DNA of 64,000 bases, from positions 1-64,000 of the forward strand of contig NZ_JAFBEK010000005.1 in NCBI RefSeq assembly GCF_016908715.1, given 5' to 3'. The number at the start of each line of letters is the position of its first letter. The stretch's first letter is position 1. A program made the translations under genes and the position numbers. The notes under the pieces were generated by a model. It saw nothing but the letters and a program-made list of their open reading frames with translations, was not told the origin of the DNA and searched no databases. Origin of the DNA: Leuconostoc rapi (GTDB lineage: Bacteria > Bacillota > Bacilli > Lactobacillales > Lactobacillaceae). Below are positions 7,881 to 19,054 of the stretch, piece by piece.

Positions 7881-8492
7881 ATGTCACGTTATACAGGTCC
7901 AAAGTGGCGTATCTCACGTCGCTTAGGCGTTTCATTGTCTGGTACTGGAAAAGAATTATCACGTCGTGCCTACGCACCTGGTGATCACGGTGCTGGTCGC
8001 CGTGCTAAGGTTTCTGAATATGGTACACAATTGCGTGAAAAGCAAAAGTTGCGTTTCACTTATGGTTTGACTGAACGTCAATTCCATTCTTTGTTTAACA
8101 AAGCTGGTAAGATTCGTAAGGGTACACACGGTACTAACTTCATGATCTTGTTGGAACAACGTTTAGACTCACTTGTTTACCGTTTAGGTTTGGCTACAAC
8201 GCGCCAACAAGCACGTCAATTAGTAAACCATGGTCATATTTTAGTTGATGGTAAGCGCGTTGATATTCCTTCATTCAGTGTAACACCTGGTCAAATTATC
8301 TCAGTTCGTGATAAGTCAAAAACTATTGTTCCTATCCAAGTAGCTGTTGAATCAGTTGTGGCACATCCACAATTCGTTTCATTTGATTCTGAAAAGCTTG
8401 AAGGTTCATTAGTTCGTTTGCCAGAACGTGAAGAATTAGATGCTGACATCAATGAAGCATTGATCGTCGAATACTATAACCGTTTGGGTTAA
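7881..8492 (+). CDS. rpsD: 30S ribosomal protein S4
   Basis: A 203-residue protein with the characteristic start [16 protein letters not shown] and an S4 RNA-binding domain at about residues 93-155 ([20 protein letters not shown]). S4 binds 16S rRNA early in 30S assembly. I chose the ATG at 7881, preceded by GGAGG, over a frame starting at 7728. This form has no zinc-knuckle cysteines in its N-terminal part. The gene is monocistronic, as is usual in Bacillota, with its own leader and terminator. It is transcribed opposite to most genes of the window. Confidence 0.97.
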   Translation: MSRYTGPKWRISRRLGVSLSGTGKELSRRAYAPGDHGAGRRAKVSEYGTQLREKQKLRFTYGLTERQFHSLFNKAGKIRKGTHGTNFMILLEQRLDSLVYRLGLATTRQQARQLVNHGHILVDGKRVDIPSFSVTPGQIISVRDKSKTIVPIQVAVESVVAHPQFVSFDSEKLEGSLVRLPEREELDADINEALIVEYYNRLG

Positions 8493-8512
8493 TATCTTAA
8501 TTCATTTGGTTG

Positions 8513-8538
8513 AAACGTCACCCTCCGGTGGCGTTTTT
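8513..8538 (+). terminator. Terminator of rpsD
   Basis: Stem AAACGTCACC/GGTGGCGTTT with a short loop and five T residues. Confidence 0.85.
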
Positions 8539-8605
8539 CTTTTGTTTGTATTGCCATTTGAATATAACGTATAATAGACTTATCAAAACGCAATGGAGAA
8601 AATCT

Positions 8606-8977
8606 ATGGATATCAACGAACGCATACAACAAGACCAGCGTGGCGGTCACTCACAAATTAATCCAGATGAACAACGGCACTATCTTGGCACCTTTCGCGA
8701 ACGCGTAATTGTGGCAGTAAAGGCATCACAACTCAATAATGCTCAAATTCAAGCAAAATTTGAAGCAGCTCTAAGATCTCACAGTATCGGTAAAGTATTA
8801 ATTAATCAGCAACTTGCCGAAGATAATTTCACAACATATGTTACCATCGCTACACGTACAAAACACCCTTTTACATTATTATCTCACGCAGATGAATCTT
8901 CGCAGGAAGATGATCCTATTGCTGTTTTATTAGCAGCTGATACGGCAATCAATATTGATCATATTTACTTAAGTTAA
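8606..8977 (+). CDS. YueI-family protein (DUF1694)
   Basis: A 123-residue soluble protein. The pattern NPDEQRHYLGTFRERV near the N-terminus, followed by a long helix and a short beta-rich C-terminal half, fits the DUF1694/YueI family of Bacillota. Function is unknown. The start at 8606 follows GGAGAAA; the frame extends upstream to 8510, into the rpsD terminator, and has no ribosome site there. It lies between rpsD and rarA. Confidence 0.75.
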   Translation: MDINERIQQDQRGGHSQINPDEQRHYLGTFRERVIVAVKASQLNNAQIQAKFEAALRSHSIGKVLINQQLAEDNFTTYVTIATRTKHPFTLLSHADESSQEDDPIAVLLAADTAINIDHIYLS

Positions 8978-9022
8978 TTCAAATTGAAACTCTTGACAGA
9001 AAGGAGTGCGTTCGCCATGCTA

Positions 9023-9049
9023 TTAGGCAAACTGTTTATAACCTAACTA
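9023..9049 (+). other. Nine-codon ORF with strong Shine-Dalgarno before rarA
   Basis: Around 8999-9010 there is AGAAAGGAG, followed by an ATG and the codons for MLLGKLFIT, then a stop. It is the only good ribosome site between yueI and rarA. The hairpin AACTGTT/AACAGTT overlaps its end. It may be an uORF or chance; positions are accurate to a few bases. Confidence 0.25.
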
Positions 9050-9084
9050 ACAGTTATCTAATAACTAGTGATCCTTTTAATATT

Positions 9085-10371
9085 ATGCAGCAACCTCTTG
9101 CATATCGTATGCGTCCTACTAAAATTGAAGACATTGTTGGTCAAACACACTTAGTCGGTGAAGGAAAAATTATCAGACGAATGGTTGATGCGATGCGGCT
9201 AAGTTCCATGATATTATATGGCCCACCCGGAACCGGAAAAACTTCAATTGCCTCAGCCATTGCAGGGTCTTCTAAATACGCTTTTCGCATGTTAAACGCT
9301 GCAACAGACAGTCAAAAAGACCTGCAAATTGTCGCCGAAGAAGCAAAAATGTCAGGCACAGTTGTGCTATTACTCGATGAAATTCACCGTTTAAATAAAG
9401 TGAAACAGGATTTTTTATTACCACATCTAGAATCTGGTAGCATCATTCTCATCGGTGCTACAACAGAAAACCCATACATTAATGTTACGCCTGCTATTAG
9501 ATCTCGAACACAAATTTTCCAAGTCAATCCACTGACTGAAGAAGACATTCAAGCCGCTATTATGCGTGCATTGGCTGACAAAAAAAACGGTCTTGGTGAG
9601 TATGATGTTGTGCTCGAGGATAACGCTATGTCACATTTATCACGTGCAACAAATGGTGATTTACGTAGTGCCTTAAACGGCTTAGAATTAGCTGTTTTAT
9701 CAACCAAACCGGCTACCGATGATAACATTATTCATATTACATTACCCATTATCGAAGAAACCGTCCAACGCAAGGCGCTTTCCGCTGATAAAGATGGTGA
9801 TGCACATTATGATGTCATCTCTGCACTACAGAAATCTATTCGTGGATCTGATGTTGACGCGGCACTACATTATGCCGCCCGCATTGTTATGTCTGGTGAC
9901 CTAGCTATTTTAGCACGAAGACTAACTGTTATCGCTTATGAAGATATTGGTTTGGCTAACCCCGCAGCTGCACAACATGCTGTCACAGCAATCCAAGCTG
10001 CTCAATCCCTCGGCTTCCCTGAAGCACGTATTCCCTTCGCTAACGCTATTATCGAACTGGCCCTCTCACCAAAATCAAACGCTGCTTATTTAGCTATTGA
10101 CACTGCAATAAGTGACATCAATACTGGTAAAACATCAGATATTCCTAACCATCTCAAAGATTCCCACTATAAAGGCGCTGCCGATTTGGGTCATGGGACA
10201 ACTTATGTTTATCCTCATGATTTTGACAATGATTGGGTGCCTCAACAATATCTACCTGATAGTATCAAGCAAGCAAATTATTTTCAGCCCAAAGGCAATT
10301 CGAAAATCGAGCGATCATTCAGCGAGATTTATCATTCGTTAAAACGACAACAACAAAAAGGATTAGAATAG
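9085..10371 (+). CDS. rarA: Replication-associated recombination protein RarA (MgsA/YrvN)
   Basis: A 428-residue AAA+ ATPase. The N-terminus QPLAYRMRPTKIEDIVGQ is diagnostic. Walker A GPPGTGKT covers residues 46-53 and Walker B LLLDEIHR about 95-102; the C-terminal tetramerisation part ends in the usual PHDF-W-QQYLPD pattern. RarA acts at stalled replication forks and is related to the clamp-loader ATPases. The ATG at 9085 fits the family N-terminus exactly, although no Shine-Dalgarno precedes it. The 6S RNA gene follows, a neighbourhood also seen near yrvN in Bacillus subtilis. Confidence 0.93.
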   Translation: MQQPLAYRMRPTKIEDIVGQTHLVGEGKIIRRMVDAMRLSSMILYGPPGTGKTSIASAIAGSSKYAFRMLNAATDSQKDLQIVAEEAKMSGTVVLLLDEIHRLNKVKQDFLLPHLESGSIILIGATTENPYINVTPAIRSRTQIFQVNPLTEEDIQAAIMRALADKKNGLGEYDVVLEDNAMSHLSRATNGDLRSALNGLELAVLSTKPATDDNIIHITLPIIEETVQRKALSADKDGDAHYDVISALQKSIRGSDVDAALHYAARIVMSGDLAILARRLTVIAYEDIGLANPAAAQHAVTAIQAAQSLGFPEARIPFANAIIELALSPKSNAAYLAIDTAISDINTGKTSDIPNHLKDSHYKGAADLGHGTTYVYPHDFDNDWVPQQYLPDSIKQANYFQPKGNSKIERSFSEIYHSLKRQQQKGLE

Positions 10372-10418
10372 TGCTTTCTTGCAAAATGTCAAGACTGGTC
10401 GTGACCCAGTTTTAGCGT

Positions 10419-10424
10419 TATAAT
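10419..10424 (+). promoter_or_regulatory. -10 element of the 6S RNA promoter
   Basis: A perfect TATAAT eight bases before the predicted RNA start. No good -35 is visible at 16-18 bp. Confidence 0.55.
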
Positions 10425-10430
10425 ATGTAT

Positions 10431-10628
10431 TGAATTACCCAGGTATACGCATTGCTACATCATCAGCTTTTTCCTTACAACCTTTATTTCACGGATGGGA
10501 ATTCCCGGCTCACAAGATCTGCCCTTTCATTTGGTAATCTGATGAACGAGATGAACCAACCACCTCGACATTTCCGAGGAAAACCTGCGTAGCGATTAAC
10601 GGTACCACGAGTATTCCGGGCATGTCCC
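10431..10628 (+). ncRNA. ssrS: 6S RNA (probable)
   Basis: A gene-less stretch of 374 bases between rarA and the stress protein holds a promoter, a structured region of about 200 nt and an intrinsic terminator. The 5' arm (GAATTACCC...GGTATACGCATTGCTAC) and the 3' arm (GTAGCGATTAACGGTACC...GAGTATTCC) pair over about 25 nt with bulges. They close a long, mostly helical RNA with an unpaired pyrimidine-rich 5' side, as in 6S RNA. The position after rarA is where Bacillota carry this gene. 6S RNA binds housekeeping RNA polymerase in stationary phase. The GGTACCACG motif recalls a T-box, but no aminoacylation-related gene follows. Confidence 0.6.
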
Positions 10629-10630
10629 GT

Positions 10631-10656
10631 GCGTCTACAATTGTAGGCGCTTTTTT
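10631..10656 (+). terminator. Terminator of the 6S RNA transcript
   Basis: Stem GCGTCTAC/GTAGGCGC, loop AATT, then six T residues. Confidence 0.85.
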
Positions 10657-10698
10657 GTATCGATAAAATTCAAATGGCAAAATACTATTATTTTTTCA

Positions 10699-10714
10699 AT
10701 GTAAGCGGTATACT
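10699..10714 (+). promoter_or_regulatory. Possible cre site over the usp -10 element
   Basis: ATGTAAGCGGTATACT matches the left half of a catabolite-responsive element (TGTAAGCG) perfectly and the right half poorly. It overlaps the -10 TATACT (10709-10714) of the stress-protein gene. CcpA binding here would repress. Confidence 0.4.
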
Positions 10715-10745
10715 TATTATATAAACAAACTAAAGGAGAATTCTC

Positions 10746-11189
10746 ATGACAGCAAACTACAACAACATTTTAGTGCCTATGGATGGTTCCAAGGAATCAG
10801 AAGCAGCACTTGTTCGTGCCATTGAATTGACCAAAGATGCTGGTGATAGTGGTATTTTGTCAATTTTGAACATCATTGATACACGTGCTTTCCAAAACGT
10901 GGCAAGCTTTGATGACACAATGGTTGAAGCCGTTTCAGACGAAACACGTAAGACACTTGATCGCTACAAGCAACAAGCACTTGATGCTGGTGTTAAAAAT
11001 GTCGATTATTTGATTGAATATGGGTCACCAAAAGCATTGATCGCAAAAGATGTGCCAAACGAAGTTAACGCTGATATTATTGTTATTGGTGCTACTGGTT
11101 TAAATGCTGTTGAACGCCTAGTTATTGGCTCTGTAACAGAATTCGTTACACGAACAGCAAAGGTCGATGTCTTAGTTGTTCGTGGATAA
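10746..11189 (+). CDS. Universal stress protein UspA family
   Basis: A 147-residue single-domain Usp. It starts with the family strand NNILVPMDGSKESEAAL, and the ATP-binding loop GATGLNAVERLVIGSVTE at residues 118-135 matches the G-2x-G-9x-G-(S/T) pattern of ATP-binding members. These cytoplasmic proteins accumulate under starvation and acid stress; biochemical targets are unclear. AAAGGAG precedes the ATG. It is monocistronic, between the 6S RNA terminator and its own strong terminator. Confidence 0.93.
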   Translation: MTANYNNILVPMDGSKESEAALVRAIELTKDAGDSGILSILNIIDTRAFQNVASFDDTMVEAVSDETRKTLDRYKQQALDAGVKNVDYLIEYGSPKALIAKDVPNEVNADIIVIGATGLNAVERLVIGSVTEFVTRTAKVDVLVVRG

Positions 11190-11238
11190 ATTATATCACT
11201 TAACTACCTTGAATTAGTGTACAAAAACATTTTGAACT

Positions 11239-11284
11239 AAAAAGCCAACTGCCATTCATCAATAAGAATGGCAGTTGGCTTTTT
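11239..11284 (+). terminator. Terminator of the universal stress gene
   Basis: A long stem AAAAAGCCAACTGCCATTC with its complement and a loop of eight bases, then a T run. Confidence 0.9.
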
Positions 11285-11304
11285 AATTTGGCTCTTAATA
11301 CAAC

Positions 11305-11342
11305 AAAAAAAGCCGAAAATTATTTTAAACTTTCAGCTTTTT
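11305..11342 (-). terminator. Terminator of the ddl-regulator operon
   Basis: An imperfect stem AAAGCTGAAA/TTTTCGGCTTT followed on minus by seven T residues, downstream of the TPR regulator. Confidence 0.65.
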
Positions 11343-11373
11343 ATCACAAATTAATTGCTCACTACAATTTTAA

Positions 11374-12239
11374 TTAAAATTGAACTGTATCTAATGCTGA
11401 TAATCGTTCCTCAGCAACTTGACGATTAGACAAGAATGCCGCAATATGTGCATAATGTAAATTACGCTGTGCAGCAAGTTCATTCCCTCTTTTTTTCTCA
11501 ATGTTTCCCAACATCTCACCCAAATCTGGTACCCAGAACAAATCAACGCGTTTACGTAGTGCCAACAGTCCCTCTTCTAGTAATTCGGCTGCCTTATCAA
11601 GCTCATTTTGTTCAACCAAAAATTCAGCATAGTATTGACGACCTTGCAATGCACCATGAAACTCTAATTCATTTGCTGTTAACAAATCCGGTTCTAATTC
11701 AAAAGCCAATTTGAATTTATCTTTGGCTTCTTGGATATTTCCTTGCAAATAATAACTCGTTGCCATCTGACGATACGCATAAAATAAGTAAAAATCACCC
11801 AAAGATGGGGTTTTCTTATCAACAGTTAAATCTGTGAAATGAATAACCTGTTCAAAATCTTTCTTGTTATAGCAAGCATCAGCTGCTTTCAAAATATAGT
11901 ATGCCTGAATTGTAGGTGGATTTTGGCTCAATGCCTTTTCAAATTCCGCAAATTCTGATAATGCATCATGTTTCATTTGCAAAATGACTTTACCAAGTAA
12001 TTCTTTAGCTTTTTGTGTCAAGAAATCTCCCGATACAAATTCTGATATATCTAAGTTCAATCGATCGAGTATGGCCAACAAAACATCGGCGTTAGGCACA
12101 CGATTTTGATTTTCAACCAACGAAATCGTAGCTTGCGTTGTAATACCATCAGCTAACTCAACTTGTGATAAGCGCATTTTCTTACGCGCTGCACGAATTG
12201 CTTTACCGTCAAAATTATCTTTTCTAGTGTTCTTTACCA

Positions 12240-12240
<1 letters not shown>
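11374..12240 (-). CDS. XRE-family regulator with TPR-like C-terminus
   Basis: A 288-residue protein. Residues 14-68 form a Cro/C1-type helix-turn-helix (IRAARKKMRLSQVELADGIT...); residues 90-280 are all-helical repeats with TPR-like periodicity. This layout is that of the Rgg/PlcR (RRNPP) group, whose TPR part often binds short peptides. Its start ATG shares one base with the ddl stop (TAATG), so translation should be coupled to ddl. No small pheromone gene is visible nearby, so peptide control is only a possibility. Confidence 0.8.
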
Positions 12241-14433
<2,193 letters not shown>

Positions 14434-14434
<1 letters not shown>

Positions 14435-15654
14435 TAAATTGAAAACCCTGTCAATTCTGTAAATGTTGCATTTTGCTGCTGATAACCTATGGTTAATATT
14501 AAGCCAACACCAATTAGGTTACCAAGTAGTGACGAGCCACCTTGTGAAATAAAAGGTAATGGAATACCGGTTAGTGGCAACAATCCAATACTCATACCAA
14601 TATTTTCAAACACATGGAAAAGTACCATCATGACGACACCAGTTGCAATATAAGCATAAAAAGCATTTTGTGCCTTAAATGTCGCGCGAATTAGTAGGTA
14701 AATCAATCCAAAATATAGTGCAATCAATAACGCGCCACCGATAAAACCAAAGCTCTCCCCAATAACTGAAAAAATCATATCAGATTCTCGAACGGGGACA
14801 TAAACTTTCAGATGACCAAAACCATTTCCAGTCAACTGACCAGAACCAATCGCTTTTAAACTTTGATAGGTCTGATAACCTGAAGCTGACGTGTCTTGAT
14901 CAGGATGCAACCAAGTTTGAATACGATCAAATTGGTATAATTTAAAGCCCAGCGCATCTAGAATGACTTTGCCTGTAGCTGAAGTAACCAAAGTTAATAG
15001 CGTCGCACCGACAACTGCTGCAGCCGCAATCACTGGTGCTAAAATTCGCCAAGTAACGCCTGATACCAGTGCAACGCCACCGAAAATAGCAATAAATACT
15101 AATAAAGTCCCTAAGTCATTTTGCAAAGCAATTAATGCAGCAATTGGCAGAAACCAAAGTGCCATTTTGCCCAACAAGAGCCAATCAGTCATTGTGACAT
15201 GTTGTTCGTATAGGCGATTATGTTCTGCTACCACACGACTAATCATTAAAATAAACGCGGGCTTAACAACCTCTGACGGTTGGAAGGAAATCGGTCCTAA
15301 TACAAACCACGATTTAGCACCAGTGGCGTCTGCCATTGGTTTATTATAAAAAATCAACACTGCCACAAGCAGGAAAACACCTAAACCATAAGCCACTGGC
15401 GCTAGTCGCCAAAGCTGTGAGGCATCAAAGCGCAGTAAGAACAATATGATTATTGTACCAATGACCCAAAAGAGTCCTTGCACAATAGTTGTTCGCACCG
15501 CCATTTGTACTGTACCGTATTGTGAATGCAGCGCTGCTTGATAAACAGAACTCAAACCAATGATCATAAATAATAAGAGTGCTAAAATAATACCCCAGTC
15601 TAATTCCGAAGCTGAGGTGCGATTACTCATTTGTCTTGATGGTATCTGTTGCAT
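14434..15654 (-). CDS. rodA: SEDS-family peptidoglycan glycosyltransferase RodA
   Basis: A 406-residue SEDS protein with about ten membrane helices. Diagnostic stretches are GAKSWFVLGPISFQPSEVVKP near residue 110-130 and the C-terminal GIPLPFISQGGSSL. SEDS proteins polymerise glycan strands from lipid II together with a class B PBP. RodA rather than FtsW is preferred because mreB lies directly upstream. The start at 15654 follows GAGG at ten bases. Downstream it overlaps the DUF2785 gene. The cell is probably ovoid, so the rod complex serves peripheral wall growth. Confidence 0.88.
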
Positions 15655-15678
15655 ATTGGTGTTACCTCGTTTATGTAC

Positions 15679-15713
15679 AAACCCTCATCATTCAGATATG
15701 ATAAGGGTTTTTG
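15679..15713. terminator. Hairpin between the DUF2969 gene and rodA
   Basis: Stem AACCCTTATCAT with its near-complement ATGATGAGGGTT. The T run is short on the minus strand, so it may be a partial terminator setting the mreB:rodA ratio. Confidence 0.5.
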
Positions 15714-15725
15714 TCATAATTAATA

Positions 15726-15935
15726 TTATTGATACAGGTTAAAACTTGCCAAAATAGCTTGAAGCGCGTCATCTTGATTCTTAGCTTGATTAATAACTGC
15801 CTGTTGACCAAAATAACCAACAAAACCACGCTCTGCCTTCTCAATATGTCCAATTGGCTTATTATCAATCAATACTTGTATTTGCTGGTTATCTTCTACA
15901 AGCTCAACCCCAAAATTTTGATTTTTTTTACGCAT
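15726..15935 (-). CDS. DUF2969 small protein
   Basis: A 69-residue protein starting MRKKNQNFGVELVEDNQQ, with a short beta-rich fold and the central IGHIEKAERGFVGYFG. It matches the lactic-acid-bacterial DUF2969 family, which is usually found next to mreB or mbl. It starts one base after the mreB stop, so it is in the same operon. Function is unknown; a link to MreB is suggested only by its fixed position. Confidence 0.75.
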   Translation of the reverse strand: MRKKNQNFGVELVEDNQQIQVLIDNKPIGHIEKAERGFVGYFGQQAVINQAKNQDDALQAILASFNLYQ

Positions 15936-15936
15936 C

Positions 15937-16929
15937 TTATAACCCTTTATGGTTTGATTTCATATGTTCAAGAAGTGCACCGGCACCTTTGGCCACATTG
16001 TCCAGCGGTGAATCAGAAACAACAACCGGCACTTCTAACGCATCAGCCAATAACTGGTCCATGCCATGAAGGAGTGCGCCGCCACCAGTTAGCATGATTC
16101 CACGGTCAATAATGTCAGCAGCTAATTCTGGCGGTAACTTAGCTAGAACAGAATGCGCAGCACGAACAATTTGTTGTAAAGTGTCATGCAGTGCTTCTTC
16201 AACCTCATTTGAATGAATTGTGATTGTTTTAGGCATGCCTTCAAAATTATCACGGCCTCGAACTTCCATTGTCAACGGTTCATCGACAGGGAGTGCTGAG
16301 CCAATTTGAATCTTGATTGTTTCAGCTGTACGTTCACCAACAATTAAATTATGCCGGCGCTTTAAATAACCAACAATGTCAAAGTTCATTTTATCACCGG
16401 CTACACGGATTGACTCGGAAACGACAATATCGCCTAAAGATAGCACCGCAATATCAGAAGTACCACCACCCATGTCAATAACCATTGACCCAATAGGTTT
16501 GAAAATATCTAGGCCTGCGCCTACAGCAGCTACCTTAGGCTCATATTCGAGATATACTTTAGCGCCACCAGCCTTCTCGGCTGCCTGAATAATTGCTTTG
16601 CGTTCAATTTCTGTAATGTTAGTTGGGGCACAAATCATAATGTTTGGCTTTGACATAAAACCTTTAACATTCAATTTATCCACAAAATAAGTCAACATTG
16701 CTTCAGTCACATCAAAATCTGAAATAACACCATCTTTTAAGGGCCTGACAGCACGAATATTCCCCGGCGTACGACCAACCATACGATAGGCTTCTGAACC
16801 AACAGCTAATACACGATCTGTTTTATCATCTACCGCGACAACAGAGGGTTCATTCAATACGATACCCTTACCTTCAACATAAATGAGCACATTGGCTGTT
16901 CCTAAGTCAATGCCTATATCTTTTGCCAT
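15937..16929 (-). CDS. mreB: Rod shape-determining actin homologue MreB/Mbl
   Basis: A 330-residue bacterial actin. The phosphate-1 loop IGIDLGTANVLIYVEG and the phosphate-2 motif VIDMGGGTSDIAVLSLG are clear, as is the adenosine motif LTGGGALLHGMD. It polymerises under the membrane and guides the elongation synthase. The ATG at 16929 follows TTGGAGA; a frame extended to 17001 lacks a ribosome site. An extended -10 (TGGTATAAT) lies about 70 bases upstream on minus. Which paralogue (MreB, Mbl or MreBH) it is cannot be fixed here. Confidence 0.92.
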   Translation of the reverse strand: MAKDIGIDLGTANVLIYVEGKGIVLNEPSVVAVDDKTDRVLAVGSEAYRMVGRTPGNIRAVRPLKDGVISDFDVTEAMLTYFVDKLNVKGFMSKPNIMICAPTNITEIERKAIIQAAEKAGGAKVYLEYEPKVAAVGAGLDIFKPIGSMVIDMGGGTSDIAVLSLGDIVVSESIRVAGDKMNFDIVGYLKRRHNLIVGERTAETIKIQIGSALPVDEPLTMEVRGRDNFEGMPKTITIHSNEVEEALHDTLQQIVRAAHSVLAKLPPELAADIIDRGIMLTGGGALLHGMDQLLADALEVPVVVSDSPLDNVAKGAGALLEHMKSNHKGL

Positions 16930-17273
16930 GTTTAATCTCCAAATTATTATTTTGATAAACGGGCACTTTGCCGTGCCAACTTGCTTATATAATCTAGTCA
17001 ATTATACCATAGTTAGGCACTATTTTTGGCTATTTTCCAAATACTCTAGCCGACTAATAATTCTTAAGTAACAGTATTTAGCCGAGAAACATGAGTTATA
17101 TAGGCTCTTGAATCATGTAGCGATCTTTAGCACTATAACCTGTGAAAAAGTGTCCCATTTATTAAAAATAATACGATTACAAAGAGCAAAACACTAATTG
17201 TATTTTGCTCTTTGTATATTGACGTGAATTATCTATTACATACGGACACTTTACTCATCTTGTCAATGTGTTC
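16930..17273. other. Intergenic region with mreB promoter and metE-like terminator
   Basis: This 344-base gap holds the mreB promoter on its left (extended -10 TGGTATAAT on minus, near 17000-17008) and a minus terminator at 17177-17213. I see no ORF or structured RNA in the remaining bases. Confidence 0.6.
17177..17213 (-). terminator. Terminator of the MetE-like gene
   Basis: Stem ACAAAGAGCAAAA with its complement TTTTGCTCTTTGT, loop of eleven bases. Confidence 0.75.
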
Positions 17274-18428
17274 TCATGCCCAAACGTCTTGAGCAATTTC
17301 CTTGATTAAATTCAATTTAGCCCATTGACTGTCACTTGATACATCATTACCTTCAACAGTTGATGCAAAACCACATTGTGGGGACAAAGCTAAATTGGCC
17401 AAGGGCACGTGCGTTGCAGCATCTGCCAAGCGTGCTTTAATCACCCCTTTGTCCTCTAAATCACTATTTTTAGTTGTTACTAGGCCAAGTACCAGCTTTT
17501 TATTTTTATCACCATGCCAAATGTCACCTAATGTTTCAAAATCACCCGAGCGTTCATCATCAAATTCCAAGAACAAGCCATCAACATGCAGCTGTCCTAA
17601 AAATGTTGCAATAGCGTCGTAGCCACCAGTAAACAACCATGTCGACCGAAAATTACCACGACAAATATGCGTCGTAAATGTATAGTCTTCTGGCAACGCA
17701 TCAGAAATTTTGTTATTCACATAAATGATTTCTTCAGCATATTGCTCAAACTTAGCACGTTTTTCAGGATCATTTGTGGTTGCTAACGTTTGTGCAATGT
17801 TTGCCCATGGGACATCATCAATTTGCAAATAACGATTGCCTAATTCATAAAAATGTAACGCTGTGTCAATATAGGCCTGTGCCACATCATCTAAGAATTC
17901 TTGACGATTAGTGTAATGTTCAGAGTAACCATTCAAGTATTCATCCGTACGGCCCGAATCGAAAATCAAGAATGATGGTGCGGGAATCGTTTGTTTTGCC
18001 TGAATTGATGGATCATTGTATGACTTCACCAAATCTTGTAAGTAAAGGTATGATTTGAAGAATGGATGGTCAGGATTGAATCCAACTTTACCACCAATTT
18101 TAAAATCTTCAGCTGTTGTATCAACACCTTCAAATCCGTAGCCCTTTGATAGATAAAAATCAACACCCGCTAACCCGACTAAGAAATCAGCATGAAACCA
18201 TTTACGTGAAAATTCACCATCAGTTATACCTTGATATCCTAATGCAACTTGTTTTGCCACAATGTCCTTGATAGCTATTTGTTGTAATTCAAAGTCTGCA
18301 TCTGCTAATTGTTGATCTAAAGGGGTATTTAAACGTGCTTCACGCAAAGCGTCAGGCCTTAAAAATGACCCAACATGATCATGAATATAAGGTGTGTTCT
18401 TGTATTGCGTTGGTGTTTCGATTGTCAT
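17274..18428 (-). CDS. MetE C-terminal-like methionine synthase (YxjG/YxjH type)
   Basis: A 384-residue protein corresponding to the C-terminal catalytic half of cobalamin-independent methionine synthase. The zinc-site pattern is present: His-x-Cys in THICRGNF, Glu in LEFDDERSGDF and Cys in SPQCGFAST. The N-terminal folate half of full MetE is missing, as in Bacillus YxjG/YxjH, so the methyl donor may be something other than triglutamyl folate. The start at 18428 follows AGGAGA. A methionine-type T-box controls it (18612-18937), which supports a role in methionine supply. Confidence 0.85.
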   Translation of the reverse strand: MTIETPTQYKNTPYIHDHVGSFLRPDALREARLNTPLDQQLADADFELQQIAIKDIVAKQVALGYQGITDGEFSRKWFHADFLVGLAGVDFYLSKGYGFEGVDTTAEDFKIGGKVGFNPDHPFFKSYLYLQDLVKSYNDPSIQAKQTIPAPSFLIFDSGRTDEYLNGYSEHYTNRQEFLDDVAQAYIDTALHFYELGNRYLQIDDVPWANIAQTLATTNDPEKRAKFEQYAEEIIYVNNKISDALPEDYTFTTHICRGNFRSTWLFTGGYDAIATFLGQLHVDGLFLEFDDERSGDFETLGDIWHGDKNKKLVLGLVTTKNSDLEDKGVIKARLADAATHVPLANLALSPQCGFASTVEGNDVSSDSQWAKLNLIKEIAQDVWA

Positions 18429-18611
18429 AGTACATTCTCCTAAATATTGTTTCCGTGCGTTAGTCATATTCTTATCAACGCTCTGCATCACATGACGATA
18501 TGATTACCATGTAAGTGTTTGCTAATTTGACACTGTGTTTTCATGTTAATTCCTTTCAAATTGATTTTTTTGATCATATAAACATTTGTGAGCACATAAA
18601 AATTTGACGAC

Positions 18612-18937
18612 AAAAAATCCCGTAGTATCAATTGATACTACGGGACGTTAAATGACGTGTTACCACCCGGTATTTGTGTAGCGCTCACGCGTATACACCT
18701 TCATACGTACGCCTTTAACTGCCTTCGAGAACATCTGTAGCAGTTATTGGTTATACGTTGTTTGCTAACGGAAACACCCGGTTTCAACTTACACGTAACA
18801 CATATGAGTGTCCGTTTGCTCGTATCAGTAAAAAACTCCAAGACCATTTTCCAATCCGCCGTCTTACTCGCTTTCACCTACCACGAGCTCTCTAACTAAG
18901 ACGCTATAAAGTACTTATCTTTTCAACGTTTATATTG
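18612..18937 (-). promoter_or_regulatory. T-box riboswitch, methionine specifier
   Basis: A leader of about 325 nt upstream of the MetE-like gene. It has the stem I start AGAGAGCTCGTGG, a candidate specifier codon ATG (18845-18847), the T-box sequence GGGTGGTAACACG near 18655-18667 and a terminator with stem TCCCGTAGTATCA (18612-18645). UGGU in the T-box pairs with ACCA of a tRNA with discriminator A. Uncharged tRNA-Met should stabilise the antiterminator and switch the gene on. T-box identity is certain from the motifs; the exact specifier is likely. Confidence 0.9.
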
Positions 18938-18943
18938 TTATTA

Positions 18944-18972
18944 ACTATAAACTATCAAGATATTGTTGTCAA
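18944..18972 (-). promoter_or_regulatory. Promoter of the T-box transcript
   Basis: TTGACA (18967-18972), a 17-bp spacer and TATAGT (18944-18949). Confidence 0.85.
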
Positions 18973-19054
18973 TCATGGCGCATATTTTTTTAAGTAAATA
19001 ACAATACTCAAAAGATAGCTATATAGTTAAAATTAATCTCACTCCTAAAATCAT

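Noticed and set aside
10570-10656. T-box before the universal stress gene
   Set aside because: The motif is incomplete, stem I and specifier are absent, and the stress gene has its own promoter after the terminator.
18429-19054. Possible separate small RNA or ORFs in the long gap before the MetE-like gene
   Set aside because: The gap is fully explained by a promoter, a methionine T-box and its terminator.
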